Shown here one piece after another: positions 8,449 to 17,092 of a DNA stretch of 64,000 nt. The first letter of the stretch is position 1; every line of letters starts with the position of its first letter. Under the pieces are notes generated by a model. The model did not search any database. It was given only the letters and a program-made list of their open reading frames with translations, and had not been told where the DNA came from. The stretch comes from UA16 sp965661575 (GTDB taxonomy: Bacteria; Bacteroidota; Bacteroidia; Flavobacteriales_D; Sanyastnellaceae), in assembly GCA_965661575.1 (NCBI GenBank), contig CBFIEJ010000002.1, forward strand, positions 1-64,000, written 5' to 3'. A program made the translations under genes and the position numbers.

Positions 8449-9468
8449 TCAGGGCAAAAAGATTCGAACGTCGATGGCGAAGGCAGACTGGGGAAGGAAG
8501 ATGCGAACTCTCGTTTGGTCAAGACCTTCCTTCCATTGGGCTTCGCCCCAGCGGTTTGAGGTCCATTCCCGCCAATACGTGACCCCCAAGTAGAAGGCAA
8601 CATCATCGTTTGTCTTTCCTTTTATTTTTAGACCAATGTCTGCTCGCAAGGGCACGCTCAATCGTTTTTGCCGATTTTCTTCGACAGAGTACTCGCTGTA
8701 GATGGCTCCATTTTGTTGGTAATCGGCAGTAAAAACATCGCTGAGAAGGAAATCAAGGCTAACACCAGCGCCAGCTGACAGTTCTGTCTTAGCATTGACA
8801 GGAACCCGCACGATCCCCAAGAGGGGCAATCGATAGCGACTCGAGCGCAGGCGCAACGTATCAGACAGGCCGTCTTCTCCCGATGCGCTGTTCTCCCAAT
8901 CGGAGTTGTATTTCAATTCCCAATCTGCGAGCATGCGCAGGGTTTCCAATCCGATCTCGGCGCTCCATGAGGTGTTGATGTCACGTCGGATGCGGGCTCC
9001 AAAAGCGTTGCCTCCTTTCGGGTTCCACTGGACATTCAGTCCTTCATCACCCGATGCGACAGATTCAAAACCCACGGCCTCAAGCGGTACCATGTAAAGT
9101 CCGCCCACGGAAAGACTCCACGGGTTGTTGGCTTTCATTTGTTGCGCATTTGCAGTACTCGTAAAGAAGCCAATCAAGGCCAGTACGATGGCGCCAAGTG
9201 TGACCACCAGCATGGCATTGCGCAACCCTCTGACTGGAATGAATTTGGTACGGTATTGCGCATAGACCAGATGATTGGCATTCAAGGCCTGTTTGAAATA
9301 CGTACGTGCCACGCCAAATAACCATTCGGTGTCTTCACGATGTCGTTCGAATGGAATCTGGGCATTGTTGAGACGCTGTTCGAAATCGTTGGCGTGTTCA
9401 TCTTCTCTAAATGAAAAGACATAATAGCGATTGTCACCTGGGTGGATGAAGTAGTTGGTCCAGCGCAT
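8449..9468 (-). CDS. Fusion of a small N-terminal domain and membrane segment to an outer-membrane beta-barrel-like domain
   Basis: 339 residues in one frame. Residues 1-84 form a soluble domain (starts RWTNYFIHPGDNRYYVF, contains EDTEWLFGVARTYFKQAL). Residues about 85-107 are strongly hydrophobic and end TSTANAQQ, which looks exactly like the end of a signal peptide. The rest (about 115-339) has alternating beta-strand patterning and a family-typical aromatic/Phe-rich end like small outer-membrane barrels. The ATG at 9468 is good, but Met85 (ATG ending at 9216) could be an internal start that gives a normal secreted barrel. Function is unknown; the topology problem is discussed as a finding. 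Confidence 0.7.
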   Translation of the reverse strand: MRWTNYFIHPGDNRYYVFSFREDEHANDFEQRLNNAQIPFERHREDTEWLFGVARTYFKQALNANHLVYAQYRTKFIPVRGLRNAMLVVTLGAIVLALIGFFTSTANAQQMKANNPWSLSVGGLYMVPLEAVGFESVASGDEGLNVQWNPKGGNAFGARIRRDINTSWSAEIGLETLRMLADWELKYNSDWENSASGEDGLSDTLRLRSSRYRLPLLGIVRVPVNAKTELSAGAGVSLDFLLSDVFTADYQQNGAIYSEYSVEENRQKRLSVPLRADIGLKIKGKTNDDVAFYLGVTYWREWTSNRWGEAQWKEGLDQTRVRIFLPQSAFAIDVRIFLP

Positions 9469-9505
9469 AATCTAGTTAGCGAAGATAGAAGTCTTTCAGC
9501 GCCTC

Positions 9506-9544
9506 ACAAAAAAGGCCCGCCTCCAATGACGGAGACAGGCCTTT
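9506..9544 (-). terminator. Rho-independent terminator for the YceI gene
   Basis: A 14-bp stem (arms 9511-9524 and 9531-9544) with a 6-base loop. The two imperfect positions become G-U pairs only in the minus-strand transcript, and the T run is also on that side, so it serves the upstream minus-strand gene(s). Confidence 0.85.
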
Positions 9545-9569
9545 CGGTTTCAATTGCACTTCAGCAGCT

Positions 9570-10241
9570 TCAACTTTCAGCTATGATGTGAAAGCTGAGC
9601 GAAATGTCATCGTTGATTAATTTGTCACCGAGATCTGGGAATAGATCAGGGAAGGCGCCAGATCGAAATTTGACGTTGTACTTGGAGCGATCGAATGTCA
9701 TGTCTCCATCGAAGGTCAACTGGTTCCCATCTTGGGAAACTTTCACTGGAAATGCGATGGGGTGGTTGATGCCACGAATGCTCAGTATGCCGCCTGCGAA
9801 GGATTGTCCATCTTTGGTTTTGATGCTTTCCAATTTTAATTCAGCAAAGGGATGCTTGTCTACCCCGAAAAAATCTTCGGACTTCAGATGACCTTCGAGG
9901 TTTTCCTTGGCTCCACCGGACAAATCCGTTACGTTGAGACTGGCCATATCCATGCCAATGAACCCAGAAGAAACCCTGTTGTCAACTACCTTAACAGAGC
10001 CTTTGTAGACGTCCAGTGTTCCCGTGTGCGTTTTAGTCGTGATTTCAGTCCCGACCCAATTGCAAGTGCTTAATTCTTGATTGATGACGTATTGACCGTC
10101 GGCGAAAGCTGAGTTTGTTGTTTTGCCTTCGGCAGTGTTTTCTTTGGCTTTGGCCTCAGCGCTGTTGCTGGTTTCACTTGGCGCGGTGCCACAATTTACG
10201 AGTAAGGGCAGGGCGAGAAGAGTGGTTACTAATTGTTTCAT
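9570..10241 (-). CDS. YceI-like domain lipoprotein
   Basis: The ATG ending at 10241 (MKQLVTTLLALPLLVNC) gives a lipoprotein signal peptide with the lipobox Cys near residue 17. An in-frame TTG further upstream would spoil this. After a low-complexity linker (about 20-55) comes a YceI beta-barrel lipocalin-like domain, with the typical segments GFIGMDMASLNVTDL, LKSEDFFGVDKHPFAELKLESI and DMTFDRSKYNVKFRSG. YceI proteins bind isoprenoid-type lipids in the periplasm; the ligand here is unknown. The gene follows yqeY in the same direction with a short gap and ends at a clear terminator, so it may be the last gene of the dcw transcript. Confidence 0.87.
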   Translation of the reverse strand: MKQLVTTLLALPLLVNCGTAPSETSNSAEAKAKENTAEGKTTNSAFADGQYVINQELSTCNWVGTEITTKTHTGTLDVYKGSVKVVDNRVSSGFIGMDMASLNVTDLSGGAKENLEGHLKSEDFFGVDKHPFAELKLESIKTKDGQSFAGGILSIRGINHPIAFPVKVSQDGNQLTFDGDMTFDRSKYNVKFRSGAFPDLFPDLGDKLINDDISLSFHIIAES

Positions 10242-10277
10242 TTGATCGATGCGTTTGCTGTATAACAAGCTTGCCCT

Positions 10278-10736
10278 TTATTGGTTCTGCAATTGTGATT
10301 TGACAAATTGGGCAATGAGCTTTCCGTCGGCTTTTCCCGCCATGGACGCTGAAGCGCGGCCCATTACCTTGCCCATGTCTGCCATTGACGATGCGCCCAT
10401 TTCAGCAATGATGCTGGCTACGTTTGCAGCAATTTCATCTTCATTCAACTGCTGAGGCAGGAATTCGGCAATTACTTTTGCCTGGCTTCTCTCCTCAGCC
10501 TCAAGGTCGGACCTGCCTTGTTCTTTGTAGATTTCTGCGGACTCGTTGCGTTGCTTGAAGAGTTTGTTCAGAATGGAAAATGCTGCGGCATCATCGATGC
10601 TTTCGGCCTCGGCACCTGTTTTCGTTGCTTCGAGAAGGAGCTTGCTCTTGATGTCTCTCAATGCGCTCAGGCGCTCTTTGTCTCTGCTGCGCATGGCATC
10701 TTTGATGCCTTCCGAGATGGTGGTGTAAAATGACAT
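10278..10736 (-). CDS. yqeY: GatB/YqeY domain-containing protein
   Basis: 152 residues, the normal length for the stand-alone YqeY family. The protein is helical and includes the conserved LSALRDIKSKL, EFLPQQLNEDEI and DMGKVMGRASASMAGKADGKLI segments. It resembles the tail domain of the GatB amidotransferase subunit, which touches tRNA, but the role of the free protein is unclear. It starts six bases after the stop of ftsZ, the usual position in Bacteroidota dcw clusters, so it is probably co-transcribed with the division genes. Confidence 0.9.
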   Translation of the reverse strand: MSFYTTISEGIKDAMRSRDKERLSALRDIKSKLLLEATKTGAEAESIDDAAAFSILNKLFKQRNESAEIYKEQGRSDLEAEERSQAKVIAEFLPQQLNEDEIAANVASIIAEMGASSMADMGKVMGRASASMAGKADGKLIAQFVKSQLQNQ

Positions 10737-10742
10737 GGGTGT

Positions 10743-12446
10743 TCAATCAACGTTATCGTGCAAGAAAGGATTATCGTTGCGAAGTTCGACATGTCGTTCG
10801 CCTTCTTCGTCAACTTGTTCATTGAGTGTGAAGCGACTTACTTGTGATTTTGACGAGTGATCCACGTCATCCAAAGTCACTTGACGACGCTTGTACGCCG
10901 GCTCAGCCTCAAGGTTGGCAAGTCCTCCCGGTGTTTTGAGCTTACGGGTGAATTGCTGGATGCGTTGGTTGCGTCCTATTTCTCCTGATTCTGGTTGACG
11001 AGTGACCGGCTGGATGGGAACTCGATTGGCAGATGAAGTGGTGTCAGTAGTTTTGGAAAGGGGTGCCTTTTGCGGTGTTGTCGGTTCCTCTTTTTGCGCC
11101 TCATGAAAACGAATGCCTCCCAAGTTGGGTTCATCCGAAGTGATGGGCAACGGATCGCTATCCAATGTGTATACCGTCCTGGCGTCATCTTCCTGAAATT
11201 GATCGTCCGCGACTGGCTCGGTTTCTTCCGGCAGATTCGCCTCAGCTTCCGGTTCGGCGTTCATTTCATGGGGCTCATCCGAAATTGCTTCGGAAGCCTC
11301 GATTGTGGCTTCTGTCTTTAGAAACGGTGTTTCTTCAACGTCTTGGGCTGTGCTCGGCGTTAAATTTTCACTGGTTATGGTGGCTGCAGGTGCGGTCACG
11401 GGTGCGGTGATTTCCTTTTCAGCTCCCAAAACAAACCGTGTTGTTTTTTCAGCTTGACCGGGATTCCACTGGTCCTTGCCCTCGAATCCGGTAGCGATAA
11501 CGGTTACGCACAAATCATCTGTCAATGATTCGTCCACTCCATATCCCCAGATGACTTCGGCAGATTGGCCAGCAGCATTTTGGATGAAGTCTGTGATTTC
11601 CATGATTTCGTCCATCAAGATCTCTTCGTTTCCGAAGGTGATGTTCAACAGGACAAAGTGTGCTCCGGTGATGTCACAATCATTCAGCAGCGGAGATTCA
11701 AGTGCTTCGATGACCGCGGTGCGAGCTCGGCCTTCACCGGATGCGGTCCCTGAACCCATAATGGCTCGCCCGGAATTGCGCATGACGGTATTCACATCGT
11801 TCATGTCCACGTTGATTTCACCCGTGAGGGTGATGACTTCGGCGATGCCTTTTGCAGCAGTGCAAAGAATTTCATCAGCATTGTTAAACGCTGCTCGAAT
11901 GGTCAAGTTGCCATAGAGTTCCCGCAATTTGTCGTTGCGAATGATGAGCAAGGTGTCTACGGACTGGCGAATTTGTTCGAGGCCATCCTGTGCTTGTGCT
12001 GTACGGCGTCTTCCTTCAAATTGAAAAGGAATGGTCACGATTCCAACGGTGAGGATATTCATCTCTCGGGCCGCTTGCGCGATAACAGGAGCAGCGCCGG
12101 TTCCGGTGCCTCCGCCCATACCTGCGGTGATGAATACCATGCTGGTGTTGTCGCCAATGAGTTCTTTGACTTCGTCCAAGGATTCGATGGCGGCATTGCG
12201 ACCAACTTCAGGAAGGGATCCCGCTCCCTGTCCGCCCGTTAGCGTAAGTCCCAGTTGTACTTTAATGGGGACTGGGCTGGCTTCCAAGGCTTGTGCGTCC
12301 GTATTGCAGACAATGAAGTCTACGCCTGAAATGCCACGCGTGTACATGGTATTTACGGCATTGGAGCCACCGCCGCCAACGCCAATCACTTTGATGGGTG
12401 CGTTCAGATTCACTTCTGAAGGGCTGGATGAAAATGTATCGTTCAT
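10743..12446 (-). CDS. ftsZ: Cell division protein FtsZ
   Basis: Tubulin-like GTPase that forms the cytokinetic ring. The ATG ending at 12446 (MNDTFSSSPSEV) is preferred. The longer frame would run into ftsA and adds no conserved sequence. The nucleotide site is clear: IGVGGGGSNAVNTM near residue 20 and the tubulin signature GGGTGTGAAP near 110. The GTPase core ends near residue 320. A long acidic, probably disordered linker (about 320-530) follows, then a terminal LRNDNPFLHDNVD, which matches the conserved C-terminal peptide of flavobacterial FtsZ. At 567 residues it is longer than the E. coli protein (383) because of the linker. It lies 28 bases after ftsA. Confidence 0.97.
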   Translation of the reverse strand: MNDTFSSSPSEVNLNAPIKVIGVGGGGSNAVNTMYTRGISGVDFIVCNTDAQALEASPVPIKVQLGLTLTGGQGAGSLPEVGRNAAIESLDEVKELIGDNTSMVFITAGMGGGTGTGAAPVIAQAAREMNILTVGIVTIPFQFEGRRRTAQAQDGLEQIRQSVDTLLIIRNDKLRELYGNLTIRAAFNNADEILCTAAKGIAEVITLTGEINVDMNDVNTVMRNSGRAIMGSGTASGEGRARTAVIEALESPLLNDCDITGAHFVLLNITFGNEEILMDEIMEITDFIQNAAGQSAEVIWGYGVDESLTDDLCVTVIATGFEGKDQWNPGQAEKTTRFVLGAEKEITAPVTAPAATITSENLTPSTAQDVEETPFLKTEATIEASEAISDEPHEMNAEPEAEANLPEETEPVADDQFQEDDARTVYTLDSDPLPITSDEPNLGGIRFHEAQKEEPTTPQKAPLSKTTDTTSSANRVPIQPVTRQPESGEIGRNQRIQQFTRKLKTPGGLANLEAEPAYKRRQVTLDDVDHSSKSQVSRFTLNEQVDEEGERHVELRNDNPFLHDNVD

Positions 12447-12474
12447 GGTGTTTCTTTTGTGGTAGAAGTGAAAA

Positions 12475-13764
12475 TCAAGTGAGTTCCTCGTCTTCGATGA
12501 AGTAACCTTTGAGGCGGTCAATCAAGCGTTCTTTGGTCGATCCAGCGTTGACATGTTCCCGCAGCTTTTCAGCCGACTCGGATCGAGGGGAGAGTCGGTC
12601 GTAGCCTTGAATGACGAGTCCAACGCCAGTGGAGAAGCTAGGAGCAGTGGCATCTTGGCTGGGCGCTTCAGCGAGATGTTCGCTCGGAAAGCCTACGCGG
12701 CAGTCCATTCCAGTGACATATTGGAAGAGTTGTGTAATATGCCGCAATTGACTTCCACCTCCTGTCAGCACTACACCGCCAATGAGTTGATCTTCGAAGC
12801 CTGAATTCCTGATTTCGAAATGCACGTGCTCGATGATTTCAGTTACCCGAGCTTCAATGATGGCGGCCAAATTCTTGAGGCTGATTTCACGCGGGTTGCG
12901 TCCCTGCAAACCCGGGATGCAGACAATCTCGTTGTCTTTCATCTCAGTCGAAATGGCAGAGCCGAATCGTTGTTTCACTTGTTCAGCTTGCTTCTTCATG
13001 ATTTGACAGCCTTGACGGATGTCTTCGGTGAGAACGTTTCCTCCAAATGGAATCACAGCGGTGTGTCGGATGATGCCATCTTGAAAAATGGCGATGTCAG
13101 TTGTGCCTCCACCTATATCCACAAGAGCGACTCCCGCTTCTTTTTCTTCTTCACTGAGTACTGAGGCCGATGAGGCCAACGGCTCCAAGATCAATTGATC
13201 AACCACGAGACCTGCCTTTTTGATGCAGCGATTGATGTTGCGAATGGCTGCAATCTGACCGATGATGACGTGAAAATTGGCTTCTAATCGAATCCCGCTC
13301 ATCCCAACGGGTTCTTTGATGCCACCTTCATTGTCGACCGCATATTCTTGAGGCAGTACGTGCAAAATCTCTTCGCCCGGCTGCATGACTTGGCGATACA
13401 TATCTTGAATCAATGCATCGATGTCACTTTGACTGATTTCAGATTCTAAATCATCGCGGGTACGCTGCCCGCGGGTCTGTTGGCTTTTGATGTGTTGCCC
13501 TGCAATGCCGACATTGACCAATCGGATTTCACAGCCTGAAGTACGCTCAGCCTCTTCAACGGCTTTTCGAATGGATTCAACAGTGCGTTCGATGTTGGCC
13601 ACCACGCCCCGCGAAACACCAACTGATTCGCTTTTGCCGTAACCGAGGATTTCAATTTTGCCGTGTTCGTTTCGGCTGCCGACGAAGCAAGCGATTTTGG
13701 TTGTGCCGATGTCGAGGCCGACGACCAGTTCGTCGTTTTGGGGGGAGTGCTTTTGAGAATCCAT
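12475..13764 (-). CDS. ftsA: Cell division protein FtsA
   Basis: Actin-like ATPase that tethers FtsZ to the membrane and recruits later divisome proteins. The phosphate-1 loop GLDIGTTKIACFVG begins near residue 16, the phosphate-2 region LVDIGGGTTDIAIF is near 215, and the adenosine motif GGVVLTGGGSQLRHI is near 340. Residues at the C-terminus (KERLIDRLKGYF) form the expected amphipathic membrane-targeting helix. 429 residues is normal. It lies between ftsQ (17-base gap) and ftsZ in the dcw operon. Confidence 0.97.
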   Translation of the reverse strand: MDSQKHSPQNDELVVGLDIGTTKIACFVGSRNEHGKIEILGYGKSESVGVSRGVVANIERTVESIRKAVEEAERTSGCEIRLVNVGIAGQHIKSQQTRGQRTRDDLESEISQSDIDALIQDMYRQVMQPGEEILHVLPQEYAVDNEGGIKEPVGMSGIRLEANFHVIIGQIAAIRNINRCIKKAGLVVDQLILEPLASSASVLSEEEKEAGVALVDIGGGTTDIAIFQDGIIRHTAVIPFGGNVLTEDIRQGCQIMKKQAEQVKQRFGSAISTEMKDNEIVCIPGLQGRNPREISLKNLAAIIEARVTEIIEHVHFEIRNSGFEDQLIGGVVLTGGGSQLRHITQLFQYVTGMDCRVGFPSEHLAEAPSQDATAPSFSTGVGLVIQGYDRLSPRSESAEKLREHVNAGSTKERLIDRLKGYFIEDEELT

Positions 13765-13781
13765 GGATGATGATTTCGTAC

Positions 13782-14513
13782 TTAATAATATCGTTGGGCA
13801 ACAACTTGATCTTGGTAGGACAAATCGATGCGCTTGTAATCGTTCAGGTTTCCACGGCTTATCTGCTCGTGGTAGAAGGTGAAGAGTTTGTCAAGTTTGT
13901 TCTGCAACTCTTCGTTGTTGTTGAGCGCAATGCGCGCATTGCCAATGCGAGGTATGATTTCTATCTCGCCTTGTGCTTTGACTGCGATTTGGTCACAAAA
14001 TGCGGCCCAGAATGAATCGTGCCGAATGGCTTGAATGAAGCGAATGGCGGGTTGAGCGTCTTCGGTGCTTGCGGCGTGAATGACCGGAACGCGAGCGGTG
14101 AAATACGGCGATAGCTCGAGTGGATTCCCCTCAGAGTCGATGTACATGTCAGCGACATCGGCATCCACGTGAATTCGAGCAATTGGTTTGCGTTGCGTGA
14201 CCTTGATGTGCAGAATGCGATCTAAGCCTGGGTATACTTCTACTGCATCCACTGCCGGTATGGTGCGAACCCAGTTCGCCACATCTGTGAGGTTCAAGTC
14301 GGCAAAGAAGCTGCCGCTGATGCTGTCATGTTCAAAAATGGCATCTTTCACCCCAGAGGCATCAACAAAAAACATTCCATCGATTTCCTCCACGTCGACC
14401 GCGAGGGCCTTGCACCTGATATTTTGTTCTTCCAATTGCGCAAACCCCACCAGAGCAGCCGTGCCTGCAAGCAGGAGAAAGGAAGCTGAAATGAGTGCAA
14501 TGTGGCGAATCAT
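13782..14513 (-). CDS. ftsQ: Cell division protein FtsQ
   Basis: 243 residues with one N-terminal membrane helix (about 5-25) and a periplasmic part. The POTRA-like segment is at about 40-120, followed by the beta domain found in FtsQ/DivIB (TVRPIHVD-like region around IARIHVDADVADMYIDSEG). It bridges the cytoplasmic and periplasmic division proteins. Sequence conservation is low in this family, so the call rests mostly on topology and its position between murC and ftsA. The gap from murC is nine bases. Confidence 0.88.
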   Translation of the reverse strand: MIRHIALISASFLLLAGTAALVGFAQLEEQNIRCKALAVDVEEIDGMFFVDASGVKDAIFEHDSISGSFFADLNLTDVANWVRTIPAVDAVEVYPGLDRILHIKVTQRKPIARIHVDADVADMYIDSEGNPLELSPYFTARVPVIHAASTEDAQPAIRFIQAIRHDSFWAAFCDQIAVKAQGEIEIIPRIGNARIALNNNEELQNKLDKLFTFYHEQISRGNLNDYKRIDLSYQDQVVAQRYY

Positions 14514-14522
14514 AGAGTCGGT

Positions 14523-15929
14523 CTATTCGAAGGGTTTGAACCGTCGGGAGTCTTCTTGAAGCCAGTCTGACAGGGGCTGAACGAGGCGATCAATGTCACC
14601 TGCGCCGATGGTCAGAAGAACCTCAGGAGGATGTTCCTTCAGGTTATCGAATATCCGTTCTATTGATGTGAGATGCTTGGAGGTGCCGAGGATGTTTTCA
14701 AACAAGCTTTGTGAATCGATGCCGGCTATGGGTTTCTCGCGAGCGGGGTAAATCGGCAGCAAGAAGACGCGATCAAACTGGCTCAAAACTTCTGCGAATT
14801 CCGTCATGTGGTCGCGTGTTCGCGAGTACAGATGGGGCTGAAAGATGGCCGTAATGGATTTTTTAGGATGGTGGAGTCGTACCGCTGCTAGCACGGCGCT
14901 TATTTCTTTCGGGTGATGCGCATAGTCATCAATGTATGTGCCATGCGATTCTCGGATGCGGTAGGCGAACCGCCGGTGAATGCCTCCGAACCGCCCCATG
15001 CTTTGCATGCAATCTCCTCGGTCTGCACCGGCCAAATCCGCCAGGGACAAAGCTGCTAGGGCATTGCTCAGGTTGTGTATTCCAGGCATGGGGAACTTGA
15101 CAGAATTAAACCACTCATCGCGCATTTTGATGTCAGCAACCATCCAGCCACCTTCGATCCGGGGTTCGCTTGCGGCGTAATCCAATCGTTCCGCTGTTTC
15201 TCGATCCGAGGCACATCCATAAGTGAGTTCTGTCTCTGCTGATGCGAGTGCAGATTCGCGAATGACCTGACCCGTGACCTGGTTACCGAAAGTTTCAAAG
15301 CCAGCTTTGAAGCCAGCTTCGTCACCATAAACGTCAAGGTGATCGGGGTCCATGCTCGTGATGACAGCATGGGTCGGATGCAACTGTAAAAAGCTTCGGT
15401 CAAATTCATCAGCCTCAACCACCAATCGTTTGCTCTTGGCATTGAGTAAAACGTTTGAGCCGGTAGAAGCTAGGATGCCGCCGAGAAAAGCATTGCAACC
15501 GCCAGGAGTGTCAGCGAGCAGGTGGGTGAGCATCGCGGTTGTTGTGGTCTTGCCATGAGTGCCCGCCACGGCGAAAGTTTCAAAACTCTGTGCAATGGCG
15601 CCGAGCATTTCACTGCGTTTTAGCGCAGGCAAGGCTAGCTCAGCAATTCGATCAAATAGTGGATGATTCTTCGGTACGGCGGGGGTGCGAACAATTCCTG
15701 TGCGCTCCCTTCCACGGGGGTCAAACCAACGATTGAAATGATCCAAGTTTTCTTCGAATCCAATCGAGATCCCTTCCTTCTCCAATTCATTGGTGAGCGC
15801 AGTTTGGGTTTTGTCATAACCGGCAACATCCAAACCCAATTGTTGGGCATAACGGGCGAGGCCGCTCATGCCAATGCCTCCGATTCCGACGAAGTACAGG
15901 CGATCAACCGTTTTTTCACCCCATTTCAT
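14523..15929 (-). CDS. murC: UDP-N-acetylmuramate--L-alanine ligase MurC
   Basis: Cytoplasmic ATP-dependent Mur ligase that adds the first amino acid of the peptidoglycan stem. The N-terminal UDP-binding loop YFVGIGGIGMSGLA starts near residue 12, the ATP-binding P-loop GTHGKTTTTAML lies near 120, and the central VEADEFDRSFL and C-terminal DDYAHHPKEI motifs are typical of MurC. 468 residues is normal. It overlaps the end of murG as ATGA, which suggests coupled translation. Confidence 0.97.
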   Translation of the reverse strand: MKWGEKTVDRLYFVGIGGIGMSGLARYAQQLGLDVAGYDKTQTALTNELEKEGISIGFEENLDHFNRWFDPRGRERTGIVRTPAVPKNHPLFDRIAELALPALKRSEMLGAIAQSFETFAVAGTHGKTTTTAMLTHLLADTPGGCNAFLGGILASTGSNVLLNAKSKRLVVEADEFDRSFLQLHPTHAVITSMDPDHLDVYGDEAGFKAGFETFGNQVTGQVIRESALASAETELTYGCASDRETAERLDYAASEPRIEGGWMVADIKMRDEWFNSVKFPMPGIHNLSNALAALSLADLAGADRGDCMQSMGRFGGIHRRFAYRIRESHGTYIDDYAHHPKEISAVLAAVRLHHPKKSITAIFQPHLYSRTRDHMTEFAEVLSQFDRVFLLPIYPAREKPIAGIDSQSLFENILGTSKHLTSIERIFDNLKEHPPEVLLTIGAGDIDRLVQPLSDWLQEDSRRFKPFE

Positions 15930-17092
15930 GCGGAAGGCTTGAGGAGTTTTTCGAGCTCCGATACCACGTCCTTTGCGGCGTGAGGTCGAGCGGATCCTTT
16001 CAGGGCCTCGGTCAGAGATTGTTGCTGTTTGGGGTCTCCAAACAATTGACTCAATACGGGCTCCAAGCGTTCCACGATTTCGCTATCCGGGATTAACAAA
16101 GCTCCGCCACGATCGCTGAGGGACCGTGCGTTTTTGGTTTGGTGGTCCTCTGCTACCACCGGAGAGGGTACGAGCAACGTGGGTTTGCCGACCAATGCCA
16201 ATTCTGCGATGGACATTGCACCTGCTCGGCTTGCAATGATATCTGCGGCGCTGTATGCATGATCCATTCGATCAATGAACCCCACACAAACGATGCTTTG
16301 CTCTGATGGTAGGTCCATCGTGCCGAGCGCCTCCTCCATAGCCTGTTGGAACCGTGCGCCACACTGCCACAACAAGTCGTAAGGAAGTGCTTTTTGGTGC
16401 TTTTTTATTTGACGAGCAATGCCGAGAACAGCATCATTCATTGAGCCTGCTCCGAGACTTCCGCCCATGATGAATGCGATGGGTCGGTTGCCACTGAAGC
16501 CGAAATGAGCCAAGGCCTTCGCTTTTTGTTCGGGATTGAGGGCTTGAATCTTGGTGACGTTTTCGCGCAAGGGGTTTCCGGTCTCGACGATGCGATCTGC
16601 CGGAAACCATCGATTCAATCCTGGGAAACCAGCGCAGATCAACTGGACTTTTTTCGCCAAGAGTCGATTGGTGATTCCAGGGAATGAGTTTTGTTCTTGA
16701 ATTGCTGTCGGAATGCCTTTTAATGCCGCACGGTAGAGCAGGGGGCCGCTGGCAAATCCGCCCACTCCAACGGCAATTTGAGGCTTGAACTTCCGGATGA
16801 TTCGTCCGGCTGTCACAAGGCTACTGAGAAGTTTGAATGGAAAGGTGAGGTTGCGTCTGCTCCGCCAATTGCGATCGATACCGCTGATCCATAACCCTTG
16901 AATGGGATAGCCAGACTGAGGTACTTTTTCCATTTCCATTCTCCCAATGGCACCAACGAATAGGATTTCACAATCCGGGTACCGGTGTTTTATCTCGTCT
17001 GCAATTGCGACTGCAGGATGGATGTGGCCACCTGTTCCCCCACCCGAGATGATGACGCGTTGCAAGGCAACCGACTTTGGCTTCTGTTTCAT
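15926..17092 (-). CDS. murG: UDP-N-acetylglucosamine transferase MurG
   Basis: Peripheral inner-membrane glycosyltransferase (GT28) that turns lipid I into lipid II. The N-terminal glycine-rich loop ISGGGTGGHIHPAVAIA binds the lipid diphosphate, and the C-terminal half holds MGGSLGAGSMN and SRAGAMSIAELALVGKP for the UDP-GlcNAc site. 388 residues is slightly long but ordinary. Both ends overlap neighbours as ATGA (ftsW upstream, murC downstream). Confidence 0.97.
   Translation of the reverse strand: MKQKPKSVALQRVIISGGGTGGHIHPAVAIADEIKHRYPDCEILFVGAIGRMEMEKVPQSGYPIQGLWISGIDRNWRSRRNLTFPFKLLSSLVTAGRIIRKFKPQIAVGVGGFASGPLLYRAALKGIPTAIQEQNSFPGITNRLLAKKVQLICAGFPGLNRWFPADRIVETGNPLRENVTKIQALNPEQKAKALAHFGFSGNRPIAFIMGGSLGAGSMNDAVLGIARQIKKHQKALPYDLLWQCGARFQQAMEEALGTMDLPSEQSIVCVGFIDRMDHAYSAADIIASRAGAMSIAELALVGKPTLLVPSPVVAEDHQTKNARSLSDRGGALLIPDSEIVERLEPVLSQLFGDPKQQQSLTEALKGSARPHAAKDVVSELEKLLKPSA

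Noticed and set aside
10242..10268. N-terminal extension of the YceI lipoprotein from a TTG start
   Set aside because: It would bury the lipoprotein signal peptide; the ATG ending at 10241 fits the lipobox distance.
11476..11916. 146-codon plus-strand frame antisense to ftsZ
   Set aside because: It is the complement of the conserved GTPase core; the composition follows from FtsZ codons.
12447..12521. Longer FtsZ start overlapping ftsA
   Set aside because: The extra 25 residues are not FtsZ-like, and the ATG ending at 12446 gives a normal N-terminus.
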